DNA of 64,000 bases from Hoeflea_A sp040932035 (GCF_040932035.1 NZ_JBFRBB010000006.1:104551-168550); one strand, 5' to 3'. Numbered from the stretch's first letter, positions 26,620-35,156 are shown. Made by a program: numbers and translations. Notes: a model not told the origin generated them from the letters alone.

Positions 26620-26919
26620 CTATCTGGAGCCGTTTGCCAGCGCCCCGCCGACAATGGCGCCTGCTGCAAATCCGAGGATGCCGAGTGCAGCGCCGTTGTT
26701 CTTGCCCTTGTGAACGACATAGGGCGGCTTGTGTTTGTAGTGGCCGCGCGGATAGTGCACCTTCGGACCCTTTTTGTAGTGGTAGGGGTGGCCCTTGTGC
26801 GCATGGTGCTTGCCGCTGTCGGGAACGTTTCTCAACTGTGCAATGGCGCCGGTTACCGGAACAATAGCTGTTGCCATAATTGCTGCGGCAGCAATAGCGG
26901 TCTTTGTTATGAGGTTCAT
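26620..26919 (-). CDS. Small exported His/Lys/Tyr-rich protein with glycine zipper
   Basis: 99 residues from the ATG at 26919 after a GGAAGGA site. Signal peptide (about 1-28), a strongly basic central part rich in His, Lys, Tyr and Pro (HHAHKGHPYHYKKG onward) and a C-terminal glycine zipper (ALGILGFAAGAIVGGAL). The same order of signal, His-rich stretch and zipper opens the BA14K protein next door. Metal or surface-polymer binding is possible but unproven. A good terminator follows. Confidence 0.8.
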   Translation of the reverse strand: MNLITKTAIAAAAIMATAIVPVTGAIAQLRNVPDSGKHHAHKGHPYHYKKGPKVHYPRGHYKHKPPYVVHKGKNNGAALGILGFAAGAIVGGALANGSR

Positions 26920-27066
26920 CGTGTCTGATCCTTCCAAACGTGAATGCGAGGGGACTTAACCCTCTGTTGGACAGGACACTATTGGTGTGGCGATGAATGC
27001 AAACTGAATGGAAGTGATTGAAATATTAAATAAAATTAATATTCAAATCACCGCGCAAATAGAAGC

Positions 27067-27087
27067 TGCCCGGCCGCCGACCGGGCA
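27067..27087 (-). terminator. Possible terminator of the cold-shock gene
   Basis: TGCCCGG (27067-27073) pairs with CCGGGCA (27081-27087), 30 bases beyond the csp stop on the minus strand. The T run after the stem is weak (GCTTCTATTT). Confidence 0.5.
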
Positions 27088-27116
27088 ACATTAATTCTCA
27101 AATGTAGAAGACTGGA

Positions 27117-27332
27117 TTACTCTACGACAGCCAGATTGACGGCCTTCGGTCCCTTGCCGCGGCGATCCGGTTCGGTATCGAAACTCACCTTCTGATTTTC
27201 CAGCAAGGATTCCAGGCCTGAATCCTTGACGGCGGATATGTGAACGAAGATATCCGCTTCGCCAGTGTCCGGCTTGATGAAGCCGAAGCCCTTGTCGGTG
27301 TTGAAAAACTTTACTGTGCCAGTCTCGGCCAT
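27117..27332 (-). CDS. Cold-shock domain protein (CspA family)
   Basis: 71-residue single cold-shock domain, an RNA/ssDNA-binding OB fold. RNP1 is KGFGFI at residues 14-19 and RNP2 is DIFVHIS. It could be constitutive or cold-induced; several csp genes are usual in rhizobia. Its leader contains a hairpin ACCCGT/ACGGGT at 27386-27400 about 55 bases upstream, which may matter for temperature control. Confidence 0.93.
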   Translation of the reverse strand: MAETGTVKFFNTDKGFGFIKPDTGEADIFVHISAVKDSGLESLLENQKVSFDTEPDRRGKGPKAVNLAVVE

Positions 27333-27753
27333 GCTTTCAGGTCCTCTATTGTCCGCCGGCTTGCCGCCCGCGCGTCCTCGGTTTCACCCGTAAAACGGGT
27401 AAGGCAGGCAGTTCTTGAAAAATGAGGAAAGGTCCCTGTTATCGTGATCCCCACTGGCCATCCGGCCATACGCGTTTCGATCACCCGGAATTTTATGCGT
27501 CTCCGGTCCGCATTGCTATCAATAGGTTTTCCTGCGTTCGCAAATTGCCCGAACGGGCGACACAGTGCGGCAGTACGCAGAAATAAGCAAGAGAAAGTTT
27601 TATGACTGATTCGAAATACAACTTGTTTTTGGAAGTACTGAGTTGTCAAACGTTACAATGTAAGCGGCCGATATGAGAGTATTTCGTGCTGTATAGCCCG
27701 ATTCATACCAGTTTCATGCCACCCAAAATGCCGGACCGTTCGTTCGCCGCTGT
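27333..27753. other. 420-base region upstream of the cold-shock gene
   Basis: No gene is supported; a reading frame across it on the minus strand is not protein-like. It contains the leader hairpin ACCCGT-AAA-ACGGGT (27386-27400) and an AT-rich stretch at about 27580-27680. The rest shows nothing I can name. Confidence 0.5.
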
Positions 27754-28653
27754 TTAGGAAACATTAACGTTTCGCGCATGTCTACCGGTGGTTGCGGGGA
27801 CGATTTCAACCGCAAGCATTGCCGCAAAGATGAACAAACAGCCGAGATAACCCATGCCGGCAATGCGTTCGCCGAGGAAGATCGCACCGAACAATGCCGC
27901 GAACAGTGCTTCGGAGGACAGGAAGATAGCGGCCTGCGCAGAGCTCGTATAGCGCTGGCCGATGACCTGCAGGGTAAAGGCAAGGCCACTTGAGAAAATT
28001 CCCGAATACAGAATCTCGGGTGCCGCCTGAACGATCGCGTTCCATGCGATAGGTTCACTCACCAACGCTATGGCAAATGCCAGCAGGGAGCAGATGCCGA
28101 ATTGAACCGCCGAAAGGGTCAACGGTCGCCCGGTGCGGGTTCCGTAGACACCGATGAGCAGAACCTGGCTTGCCCAGAAAACCGCGCACAATATTACGAG
28201 GGCATCGCCGGTGTTGAGGTCTGTCAGGTTGCCGCCGCTCAATAGCCAGATGCCGGCAAATGCCAGCAGCGCTCCCGGCCAGACCACCGGATGCGGATAC
28301 TGGCGCAGGAAAATGACCATCAGAAACGGAACGAAAACGACATAGAGGCCCGTCAAAAAGCCTGCATTGGTTACGGTCGTCGTCAGGAGGCCCACCTGCT
28401 GCGCGGCCATGCCGGAAAAAAGTGCAAGACCGATCCAGACAAAACCCTTTATATCCGAATGCGATAAGCTGGTTTGCGCCTTTGCGGATTCGAGCAGAGC
28501 AAAAGGCAGGACCACAAGCATTGCCAGGAGGAAACGCAGGCTGATGAAGAGCATCGGGCCGATGGCATCCATGGCGGTGCTTTGCGCCACGAAGCCCATT
28601 CCCCAGACGGCCCCTGCCAGCAGCAGAAGCAGATTTGCCTTTGCACGACTCAT
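27754..28653 (-). CDS. EamA/DMT-superfamily transporter
   Basis: 299 residues, ten hydrophobic segments in two similar EamA halves. The first half starts with LLLAGAVWGMGFVAQ and the second has SGLAFTLQVIGQRYTSSAQAA, which are typical of the family. These inner-membrane proteins export metabolites or drugs; the substrate cannot be inferred. It stands alone. Confidence 0.9.
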   Translation of the reverse strand: MSRAKANLLLLLAGAVWGMGFVAQSTAMDAIGPMLFISLRFLLAMLVVLPFALLESAKAQTSLSHSDIKGFVWIGLALFSGMAAQQVGLLTTTVTNAGFLTGLYVVFVPFLMVIFLRQYPHPVVWPGALLAFAGIWLLSGGNLTDLNTGDALVILCAVFWASQVLLIGVYGTRTGRPLTLSAVQFGICSLLAFAIALVSEPIAWNAIVQAAPEILYSGIFSSGLAFTLQVIGQRYTSSAQAAIFLSSEALFAALFGAIFLGERIAGMGYLGCLFIFAAMLAVEIVPATTGRHARNVNVS

Positions 28654-28782
28654 GGTATCCGGCAGTCCCGTTGCGGTTGTCCCGGTTATTCCCGGAGATC
28701 AAGCATCCCGCTCTATCAGCCGCATTGAACCTCGGCAAGTGGGATTTGCCGCGAACCCGCGCAGCGGTTTGGCTAAAAGGAT

Positions 28783-29280
28783 CTACAGACCCTCGAAGTA
28801 GCGTTCGAGCCTTGCCCTGTTGGCGCCGAAATCGAGCTTGCCAAGCTGGGCACGGGCGTAAGCGATGATGCCGGTGCGCCCATCGTCCATTTCGACGAAC
28901 TCAATATTGATGAGATCGGGAAACCGCATTGTCGGAGAATAGGTTATGTATCTGAGATGATCGGGTGCCTTGCCATCGTCAACACGGCGTGCGAGCGGAT
29001 CGCGTGCTTCTATCTGTCCGGCAAGCCGTTCATTGAGGTTTGCGGGTGTCTCGTCAAACGCGGGCAGGGGGATCTCGCAGTCCTCGCGCAGGCCTTGCGT
29101 ACAGGCAACAGCGTCGTTGGCGGTCGGGCTGCGTTTTTGCGTTGCCAGTGTCAGTCTCCCGCGGTCGGGGGAGCCGGCTATGAGCGCCCAGCTCCTTTCG
29201 CGGCCATAGGCAAAAAAGGCCAAGGCAAGAACGACAATGATCGCCGCGACAATTGCGACAAGAACAAGAGCGATTTTCAA
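28783..29280 (-). CDS. DUF1499 domain-containing membrane-anchored protein
   Basis: 165 residues from a TTG at 29280 that follows GGGGA; an ATG at 29334 is possible but overlaps the upstream gene and adds an unlikely lead. One N-terminal membrane helix (KIALVLVAIVAAIIVVLAL) is followed by a globular part. ITYSPTMRFPDLINIEF and ARAQLGKLDFGANRARLERYF are the DUF1499 features. Function unknown. It lies directly after the PQQ-type dehydrogenase gene on the same strand. Confidence 0.78.
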   Translation of the reverse strand: MKIALVLVAIVAAIIVVLALAFFAYGRERSWALIAGSPDRGRLTLATQKRSPTANDAVACTQGLREDCEIPLPAFDETPANLNERLAGQIEARDPLARRVDDGKAPDHLRYITYSPTMRFPDLINIEFVEMDDGRTGIIAYARAQLGKLDFGANRARLERYFEGL

Positions 29281-29293
29281 GGACGATCCCCGG

Positions 29294-30427
29294 TTATTGG
29301 CGTGTGATCCGCAAGATAACGCCATCGGGTTCATCTGTCAGGACGAGAAGCGATCCGTCGGGCGCGGCTTTCACATCCCGCATACGGCCATATTCGCCCT
29401 GCAGCAACCTTTCCTCGCCGACAATTTCACCTGACGCATTGCGGTCAAGGCGCACCAGCATCCGGTCTTTCAGTGCCGTGACGAGAAAATCGCCGTCCCA
29501 CTCGGGAAACATTTCACCGCGATAGACCGCCATGCCGCCCGGGGCGATAGACGGATCCCAGTAAAATAGGGGCTGTTCATAGCCGGCTGCCTTTGTTCCC
29601 ACGCCAATCTTTGCGCCGGAATAATGACGGCCGTACGAAATAACCGGCCAGCCATAGTTCTTAGCCGGCTCAGGCTGATTGATTTCGTCGCCGCCACGTG
29701 CGCCATGTTCAACGGCATACAAGGTGTTTGTTTTCCGGTCGAAGTCGATGCCCTGCGGATTGCGGTGTCCCTTGGACCACAATTCGGGAAGTACCGAGTT
29801 GCCGTCCGCATAGGGATTGTCTTTCGGTATTGAGCCGTCGGCGTTGATGCGCAGCACGGCACCGGCATGATCCATCATGTCCTGGGCACGTTTGCCGTTG
29901 CCGCGGTCGCCTATCGTGAAAAAGATGCTGCCGTCTTCGGCGATCGCGATGCGCGAGCCAAAATGCTGGCCTCTTCGGGTCTTGCGATCCATGGAGAAGA
30001 TAACCTCGACATTCTCCAGGCTGGCCTCAAGTCCGTTTCGGACCAGTTTTGCCTTTGCCAGCGCCGTTCCGGTGCCGCCGCGGCCGGGTTCGGAATAGGT
30101 GAAGAACACGGTTCCGCTTTCTTCGAAGTCATCGGCAAGAGCGACGTCCAGCAGACCGCCCTGTCCGCCGACCGCGATTTTCGGCAATCCACCGACCGGC
30201 TTCGAAACTTCGCCGTTCTTGACGAGCCGGAGCCTGCCGGGGCGTTCGGTGACGAGATACGCGCCGTCCGGCAGTACCTCGATACCCCAGGGGTGCTCAA
30301 GACCGGAAGCAACGGTTTCGACCTGGATCGCCACCTTTTCCGTTGTATAGGAGCCGGCGGCTATTGCCGGAGCCGGTGCTATCGACAGCGACGTGCACAC
30401 CGCCGCAACCAGTCTCAATCTACGCAT
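29294..30427 (-). CDS. PQQ-dependent sugar dehydrogenase (soluble GDH/YliI type)
   Basis: 377 residues with a Sec signal peptide (1-23). It is a six-bladed propeller of the soluble aldose dehydrogenase type. LEHPWGIEVLPDG, FTYSEPGRGGTGTALA, HFGSRIAIAEDGSIFFTIGD, ELWSKGHRNPQGIDFD and GGDEINQPEPAKNYGWP are the family signatures around the PQQ and calcium site. Oxidises sugars in the periplasm if PQQ is supplied; no PQQ genes are in this window. Confidence 0.92.
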   Translation of the reverse strand: MRRLRLVAAVCTSLSIAPAPAIAAGSYTTEKVAIQVETVASGLEHPWGIEVLPDGAYLVTERPGRLRLVKNGEVSKPVGGLPKIAVGGQGGLLDVALADDFEESGTVFFTYSEPGRGGTGTALAKAKLVRNGLEASLENVEVIFSMDRKTRRGQHFGSRIAIAEDGSIFFTIGDRGNGKRAQDMMDHAGAVLRINADGSIPKDNPYADGNSVLPELWSKGHRNPQGIDFDRKTNTLYAVEHGARGGDEINQPEPAKNYGWPVISYGRHYSGAKIGVGTKAAGYEQPLFYWDPSIAPGGMAVYRGEMFPEWDGDFLVTALKDRMLVRLDRNASGEIVGEERLLQGEYGRMRDVKAAPDGSLLVLTDEPDGVILRITRQ

Positions 30428-30451
30428 TCATGCCTCGCGTGTTCATTCGTG

Positions 30452-30736
30452 TCATCGTCCGCGTGAACATAGTGTCTGGTCTGCGAAGTTAAAGGCCGGA
30501 GCCGGGCCGTCATGTTTTGCAGTTGGCCGGGGATCGCGTATTTCACTCGTCAGTGCGGCGGCCTGTTGCACACAGGACAGTCCGGAGACCGGGCGGACCT
30601 CAAGAGGTTTTGCCTGCGCCACAAGATCGAACAGCATGACGATGCAGGCGGTTACGGCCAGGGCCGTCAGTTTAACCCGCCACCGCGCCCGTTTGGCTTC
30701 CCTGTGTACATCCAGGTAGTCGACATCGAGTTCCAT
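30452..30736 (-). CDS. Small single-pass membrane protein, unknown
   Basis: 94 residues. A short charged N-terminus (DVDYLDVHREAKRARWRV) leads into one hydrophobic segment (LTALAVTACIVMLFDLVA) and a polar tail with two cysteines. Charge bias puts the N-terminus in the cytoplasm. No family recognised. It lies just upstream of the PQQ-type dehydrogenase on the same strand. Confidence 0.5.
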   Translation of the reverse strand: MELDVDYLDVHREAKRARWRVKLTALAVTACIVMLFDLVAQAKPLEVRPVSGLSCVQQAAALTSEIRDPRPTAKHDGPAPAFNFADQTLCSRGR

Positions 30737-30989
30737 ATCCGCCCTCCGAACCGTTGCGTTGGTCAGATGGCGCGCCGCTCACTGTAAGCGACCGGTCGTG
30801 GGGGGTGACCGTAAAAACAAGCGACGCGCCGTTGCCGGCAAAACCGGTTACACCAAACAAACGTTGGAAGTGGACGGGAGCGCGACCGAAATTGGGCGGC
30901 GGTGGACATTTGTCGTGGTTAAATTGTGGCCAACCTTAACGATTGGTAATTAAAGGCGAATTTCTGATCGCGGGGCGTCAGACGACGGT

Positions 30990-31796
30990 TCAGGCCGGAG
31001 GGTTGCCGAACAATCCGGTGAAATTTGTTGGTGCGATCTGCGGGCGCGCGAGGGCAAATCCCTGGACGAGGTCGGCGCCGGCACCCCAGGCAAGCTCGAT
31101 CTGGAAACTCTTTTCAAGCCCTTCGAGAACGACGGTCGCACCGTCTTGCCGGAACCGGTCCACCGTATCTTTCAAAACAGCATACCCGCTTTGACTATCC
31201 ATCAGGCGCGCGACCCAGTGCGCATCCAGCTTGATAATATCAGGGCGCACCAGATCCACCCGCCGGGCATCGGAGGATTCAGCGCCATAGTCGTCGACGG
31301 CGATCTTGAAGCCGGCCTCTCTTAGGCTGTCGATGAGGTAGACCATGCGGTTCGGCTTTGTGATCTGCTGTTCCGTCATCTCGCAGACAATACGGGAGGG
31401 AGAAAACCGGCTGGCCTTCACATCGGTCTTCAGCCGGTTGATCTGGAACGCGATCTGGCGGTTGTCCTGATATAGGCTGGGATTGAAGTTCAGGAATAGC
31501 AGGACGTTTTCGGCCGGCTCAAGTGAGGCGTTGACGAGATGAATCTGCCTACACAGCGCATCCACGGATATATGCTGGTTGCCGCCGATGCGTGCAAAGA
31601 AATCGGCGGGACTGTACGGCCTGCCGTTCTGAAAGAGACGCAGCAGTCCCTCAATCCCGCGCAGCTTAAGCTGGCCGGCCCGGCTACGGCCGAATATCGG
31701 TTGCAGGGCAGTCCTCAAAACGAAGGGACCGAATGAACCGCTGCACGATCCATCCTCCTCCAGCAGAATTCGGCCGCTATCGCTTGCGATGGCCAC
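30990..31796 (-). CDS. EAL domain c-di-GMP phosphodiesterase, stand-alone
   Basis: 268 residues, essentially one EAL domain with no GGDEF, PAS or membrane segment. The catalytic set looks intact though the motif reads EGL, not EAL: GIEGLLR, NFNPS, CEMTEQ, DDYG, IIKLDA, LEGLE and QGF supply the Glu, Asn, Glu, Asp-Asp, Lys, Glu and Gln ligands. It should hydrolyse c-di-GMP in the cytoplasm if active. GGAGAG precedes the GTG start. Divergent from aatA. Confidence 0.85.
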   Translation of the reverse strand: MAIASDSGRILLEEDGSCSGSFGPFVLRTALQPIFGRSRAGQLKLRGIEGLLRLFQNGRPYSPADFFARIGGNQHISVDALCRQIHLVNASLEPAENVLLFLNFNPSLYQDNRQIAFQINRLKTDVKASRFSPSRIVCEMTEQQITKPNRMVYLIDSLREAGFKIAVDDYGAESSDARRVDLVRPDIIKLDAHWVARLMDSQSGYAVLKDTVDRFRQDGATVVLEGLEKSFQIELAWGAGADLVQGFALARPQIAPTNFTGLFGNPPA

Positions 31797-31949
31797 TATC
31801 GGCTCTCCGGAACTGCTGGCTGACTTGCGGGGACTGGAATTTGAAGATCCTGCCTGGCTTGAACTTCACGTCATGATTCGACATAGGATTATACACGATG
31901 CAGGAATCCGTCCTGATCTTGTCCATATTTAAGCATGGAGTTATCCGAA

Positions 31950-33152
31950 ATGGCATTTCTTGCCGATGCACTCTCGCGCGTTAAACCCTCCGCAACCATC
32001 GCCGTTTCCCAGAAGGCTCGGGAACTGAAAGCCAAAGGCCGCGACATTATCGGGCTTGGTGCCGGCGAGCCGGATTTTGACACGCCGGACAATGTCAAGG
32101 ACGCTGCAGTCGATGCCATTCGCAGGGGCGAGACGAAGTACACGCCCGTGTCGGGCATTCCTGATCTGCGCAAGGCGATATCCGAAAAGTTCAAGCGTGA
32201 AAACGGCCTCGACTACGCACCTGAACAGATCATCGTCGGCACAGGTGGAAAGCAGATTCTGTTCAATGCTCTGATGGCGACGCTTAATGCCGGGGATGAA
32301 GTGGTTATCCCTGCTCCCTATTGGGTGAGCTATCCAGAAATGGTGGCGATCTGCGGGGGAACGGCGGTGTTCGCCGAAACCCGGCTTGAGGACCAGTTCA
32401 AATTAACCGCCGAGGCGCTGGACGCGGCCATCACGCCGAAAACCAAATGGTTGATCTTCAACTCGCCGTCAAACCCTTCCGGCGCTGCCTACAGTGCGGA
32501 CGAATTGCGCGCGATTACCGATGTGCTGTTGCGTCACCCGCATGTGTGGATCCTGACAGACGACATGTACGAGCACCTTACCTACGGCGATTTCGAGTTC
32601 ACGACGCCCGCGCAGATCGAGCCGAAACTCTATGACCGCACGCTGACCATGAATGGTGTGTCGAAGGCCTATGCGATGACCGGCTGGCGCATCGGCTACG
32701 CCGGCGGACCGCTCGAGCTCATCAAGGCCATGGACCTGATCCAGGGCCAGCAGACATCTGGGACCAACTCCATCGCGCAGTGGGCAGCCGTCGAGGCGCT
32801 CAACGGGCCGCAGGATTTTGTCGTCAAGAACAAGAAGATTTTCGAGGCACGCCGTGACCTTGTCGTTTCCATGCTCAATCAGGCCGCCGGCATATCCTGC
32901 CCGACACCGGAAGGTGCGTTCTACGTTTACCCGTCCTGTGCAGGGCTGATCGGCAAGACCGCGCCGTCCGGAAAAACGATCGAGACCGATGAGGATTTCG
33001 TGACTGAGCTGCTGGAAACCGAAGGCGTTGCGGTTGTGCACGGGTCGGCCTTTGGGCTGGGGCCGAATTTCCGCATCTCCTATGCCACGTCGGAAGCCCT
33101 GCTCGAAGAAGCCTGTCAGCGGATCCAGCGCTTCTGCGCGGCCTGCAAATAG
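31950..33152 (+). CDS. aatA: Aspartate aminotransferase (AatA type)
   Basis: Class I PLP aminotransferase, 400 residues from the ATG at 31950 (MAFLADALSRVKPSAT, the rhizobial start, with GGAG nine bases upstream); an ATG at 31935 is less likely. GLGAGEPDFDTP, NSPSNPSGAAY and the PLP-lysine motif SKAYAMTGWRIGY (lysine at about residue 236) are visible. Transfers amino groups between aspartate and 2-oxoglutarate; close relatives also take prephenate. Confidence 0.95.
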   Translation: MAFLADALSRVKPSATIAVSQKARELKAKGRDIIGLGAGEPDFDTPDNVKDAAVDAIRRGETKYTPVSGIPDLRKAISEKFKRENGLDYAPEQIIVGTGGKQILFNALMATLNAGDEVVIPAPYWVSYPEMVAICGGTAVFAETRLEDQFKLTAEALDAAITPKTKWLIFNSPSNPSGAAYSADELRAITDVLLRHPHVWILTDDMYEHLTYGDFEFTTPAQIEPKLYDRTLTMNGVSKAYAMTGWRIGYAGGPLELIKAMDLIQGQQTSGTNSIAQWAAVEALNGPQDFVVKNKKIFEARRDLVVSMLNQAAGISCPTPEGAFYVYPSCAGLIGKTAPSGKTIETDEDFVTELLETEGVAVVHGSAFGLGPNFRISYATSEALLEEACQRIQRFCAACK

Positions 33153-33321
33153 CGCTCACCAGGTGCGGCCGGCGGCTGCGTCTGACCCCGACTAGAGTCC
33201 ATCTGCCTTAAATTGGTGCGCCCCCTGACCCTGCGCATTTGCATTGATCCGGTTTTTATATAACAATTGAGTTAAATAACTAGCCTGTTAACTTGTGAAG
33301 TAAAGCCCGGGAGGTAATAGC

Positions 33322-33633
33322 ATGCCTAAATACGTATTTGCCTATCATGGCGGCAAGAAACCGGAGAGCCCTGAAGAGGGCGCAAAGGTCATGGCTGCAT
33401 GGAACGCCTGGTTTGAAACGATCGGCGGCGCCATCGTCGACCCCGGCAATCCGGTCTCCGTATCCAAAACCGTGACAGCAGGCGGCGTTGCTGACAATGG
33501 CGGGGCTAATCCGCTGTCGGGTTACACAATCGTCAATGCCGATAGTATCGATGCAGCTATCGGAATGGCGAAGGGCTGTCCGATACTGGAAGACGACGGT
33601 TCGGTTGAAGTGGCTGAAGCGATGGATATGTGA
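33322..33633 (+). CDS. YCII-related domain protein
   Basis: 103-residue YCII/DGPF-type protein. It starts KYVFAYHGGKKPESPEEG and contains LSGYTIVNADSIDAAIGMAKGCP, both typical of this small ferredoxin-like family. Its biochemical role is unknown. GGGAGGT precedes the ATG and a terminator follows, so it is monocistronic. Confidence 0.88.
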   Translation: MPKYVFAYHGGKKPESPEEGAKVMAAWNAWFETIGGAIVDPGNPVSVSKTVTAGGVADNGGANPLSGYTIVNADSIDAAIGMAKGCPILEDDGSVEVAEAMDM

Positions 33634-33695
33634 ACCGGTTCTTCCGGCAATCGAGCAATGTCGCTTAACCGTCCGTAAAAAACGAAGATACCTGG

Positions 33696-33722
33696 CGCCG
33701 GCCTGCGGGCCGGCGTCTTTCC
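33696..33722 (+). terminator. Intrinsic terminator after the YCII gene
   Basis: CGCCGGCC (33696-33703) pairs perfectly with GGCCGGCG (33708-33715) over a TGCG tetraloop, followed by TCTTTCC. The T run is short but the stem is strong. Confidence 0.75.
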
Positions 33723-33865
33723 ATTCGCTGTATCCGGGGCCTTCAGCCAAACACCAGATTGTGAAAAGGGATGAGTTGTGTGCCAACGGTGCCCTTCTAT
33801 GATCGGCGTCGGGGCAGGAAGGATCTATGCATAAGCGTCTCTGCTCCAAATGGAGGAGATGTTAA

Positions 33866-34837
33866 GTGGTCCAAATTCTACGCAAGCCGGCCTGGGCAAT
33901 CAGCGAAAATCAGGCAACTTGTGAAGCCGCATTCTTAAATCGGCGGCAGCTCATCAAAGGTTGGGGGATGGCCGGTGTCGGACTTGCGGCTGCCATGGCG
34001 GTGCGGCCGGGCAGGGCATTTGGCGCGGACGATCCGACTGCCGACCTTTATCCGGCGAAGCGCAATGAATCCTATATGATCGACCGCGAACTGACGCCTG
34101 AAAAGGTAAATACCCGCTACAATAATTTTTACGAATTCGGTTCGCACAAACAGATCTGGAAAGCCGCGCAGGCACTGCAGACCAGCCCGTGGGATATCCG
34201 CGTCGACGGGCTAGTGGAGCAGCCGGTGACCATCGGATTCGAGGATCTCGTTCGCCGCATTCCGCTGGAAGAACGCCTTTACCGGCACCGCTGCGTGGAG
34301 GCATGGTCGATGACAGTGCCCTGGACGGGATTCGCGCTGTCGGAACTCGTGGCGCTGGCAAAACCGCTTTCGTCGGCCAAATATGTGCGCTTCGAGACTT
34401 TTCTTGATCCGGATGTGGCAACCGGCCAACGACAGAGCTGGTATCCATGGCCCTATGTGGAAGGCATAACGATAGAGGAGGCCGGGAACGATCTGGCATT
34501 CATGGTGACCGGTGCCTACGGCCATGCGCTGGACAAGCAGTTCGGCGCGCCGATCAGACTGGCGCTGCCCTGGAAATACGGTTTCAAGTCGATCAAGTCG
34601 ATCAGCCGCATTTCCTTTACCGACACACGGCCTGTCAGTTTTTGGGAAGAAGTCGGCCCCGATGAGTACGGTTTCTGGGCCAACGTCAATCCGGGCGTTC
34701 CACATCCGCGCTGGAGCCAGGCGCAGGAACGCATCCTGCACACCGGAGAAAAAGTGGATACGCTGTTATACAACGGATACGGCGATCAGGTCGCTCATCT
34801 TTACAAGGATTTGAAGAGCGAAAAGCTCTTCATGTAA
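33866..34837 (+). CDS. msrP: Protein-methionine-sulfoxide reductase catalytic subunit MsrP
   Basis: Periplasmic molybdopterin enzyme that repairs oxidised methionines in envelope proteins. It has a twin-arginine signal (NRRQLIKG, arginines 26-27) and the molybdenum-ligating cysteine at residue 143 in RHRCVEAWSM. GTG start with GGAGGAGAT upstream; 323 residues, normal. Its membrane haem partner MsrQ, usually the next gene, is not here: the next element is the antisense-oriented small RNA. Confidence 0.93.
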   Translation: MVQILRKPAWAISENQATCEAAFLNRRQLIKGWGMAGVGLAAAMAVRPGRAFGADDPTADLYPAKRNESYMIDRELTPEKVNTRYNNFYEFGSHKQIWKAAQALQTSPWDIRVDGLVEQPVTIGFEDLVRRIPLEERLYRHRCVEAWSMTVPWTGFALSELVALAKPLSSAKYVRFETFLDPDVATGQRQSWYPWPYVEGITIEEAGNDLAFMVTGAYGHALDKQFGAPIRLALPWKYGFKSIKSISRISFTDTRPVSFWEEVGPDEYGFWANVNPGVPHPRWSQAQERILHTGEKVDTLLYNGYGDQVAHLYKDLKSEKLFM

Positions 34838-34842
34838 CAGGC

Positions 34843-34878
34843 AAAAAAAACGGGCCTTGAGATTGCTCTCCGGCCCGT
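34843..34878 (-). terminator. Intrinsic terminator of the candidate small RNA
   Basis: On the minus strand CGGGCC (complement of 34872-34877) pairs with GGCCCG (complement of 34851-34856). An inner GAGA/UCTC helix extends it, and eight Ts follow (34843-34850). It can only serve a minus-strand transcript, and no minus-strand protein gene precedes it. Confidence 0.85.
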
Positions 34879-34975
34879 AGAATTCAGAAGGTTTGTAAAA
34901 CGAAACCTCCAGAGGGGAACACAGCCAGCGAAGATGGAACTGGGAGGAGGAGCCCATCAGCGCTCGCTGGCTGAT
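34843..34975 (-). ncRNA. Candidate trans-acting small RNA with CCUCCUCCC loop (alpha-r14/CcsR/cuckoo-like)
   Basis: About 130 nt on the minus strand in an otherwise empty 320-base gap between msrP and the thioesterase gene. From the 5' end: hairpin 1 has ten-base arms (34964-34973 with 34922-34931), an inner GAUGG/CCAUC helix, and a loop exposing CCUCCUCCC (complement of 34942-34950), a perfect anti-Shine-Dalgarno sequence. Hairpin 2 is at 34888-34909. An intrinsic terminator with eight Us ends it. A sigma70-type promoter sits just upstream. Loops of this sequence define the alphaproteobacterial alpha-r14/CcsR family of stress-related small RNAs (known); membership and function here are inference. 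Confidence 0.8.
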
Positions 34976-34979
34976 CCTG

Positions 34980-35008
34980 ATATGTTGTTTTGTGCCAAAT
35001 ATTGCAAG
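34980..35008 (-). promoter_or_regulatory. Promoter of the candidate small RNA
   Basis: On the minus strand, CTTGCA (complement of 35003-35008) and ACATAT (complement of 34980-34985) are spaced by exactly 17 bases. They match the alphaproteobacterial housekeeping pattern CTTGAC-N17-CTATAT well enough to place transcription start near 34973-34975, at the base of hairpin 1. Confidence 0.65.
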
Positions 35009-35156
35009 GGGAAGGTGTGCATGGCAGCTATGCAGTGGGCGCAGAGCTCAACTTTGAACTGTAATCATTAGGTTTTTTCCGAAAAATACCGCATCCTGTA
35101 GACCAAAGTCGGATAAGTTTTTTTTTGCCGATTACGGTGGTGCCCGACACCAATCG

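Noticed and set aside
27311..27649. A 112-codon frame upstream of the cold-shock gene
   Set aside because: It runs into the csp coding region, the protein is rich in unlikely residues, and a csp leader is expected there.
34766..34957. A 63-codon frame on the minus strand over the small RNA
   Set aside because: It runs through both RNA hairpins and the terminator and has no ribosome site. The RNA structure explains the bases better.
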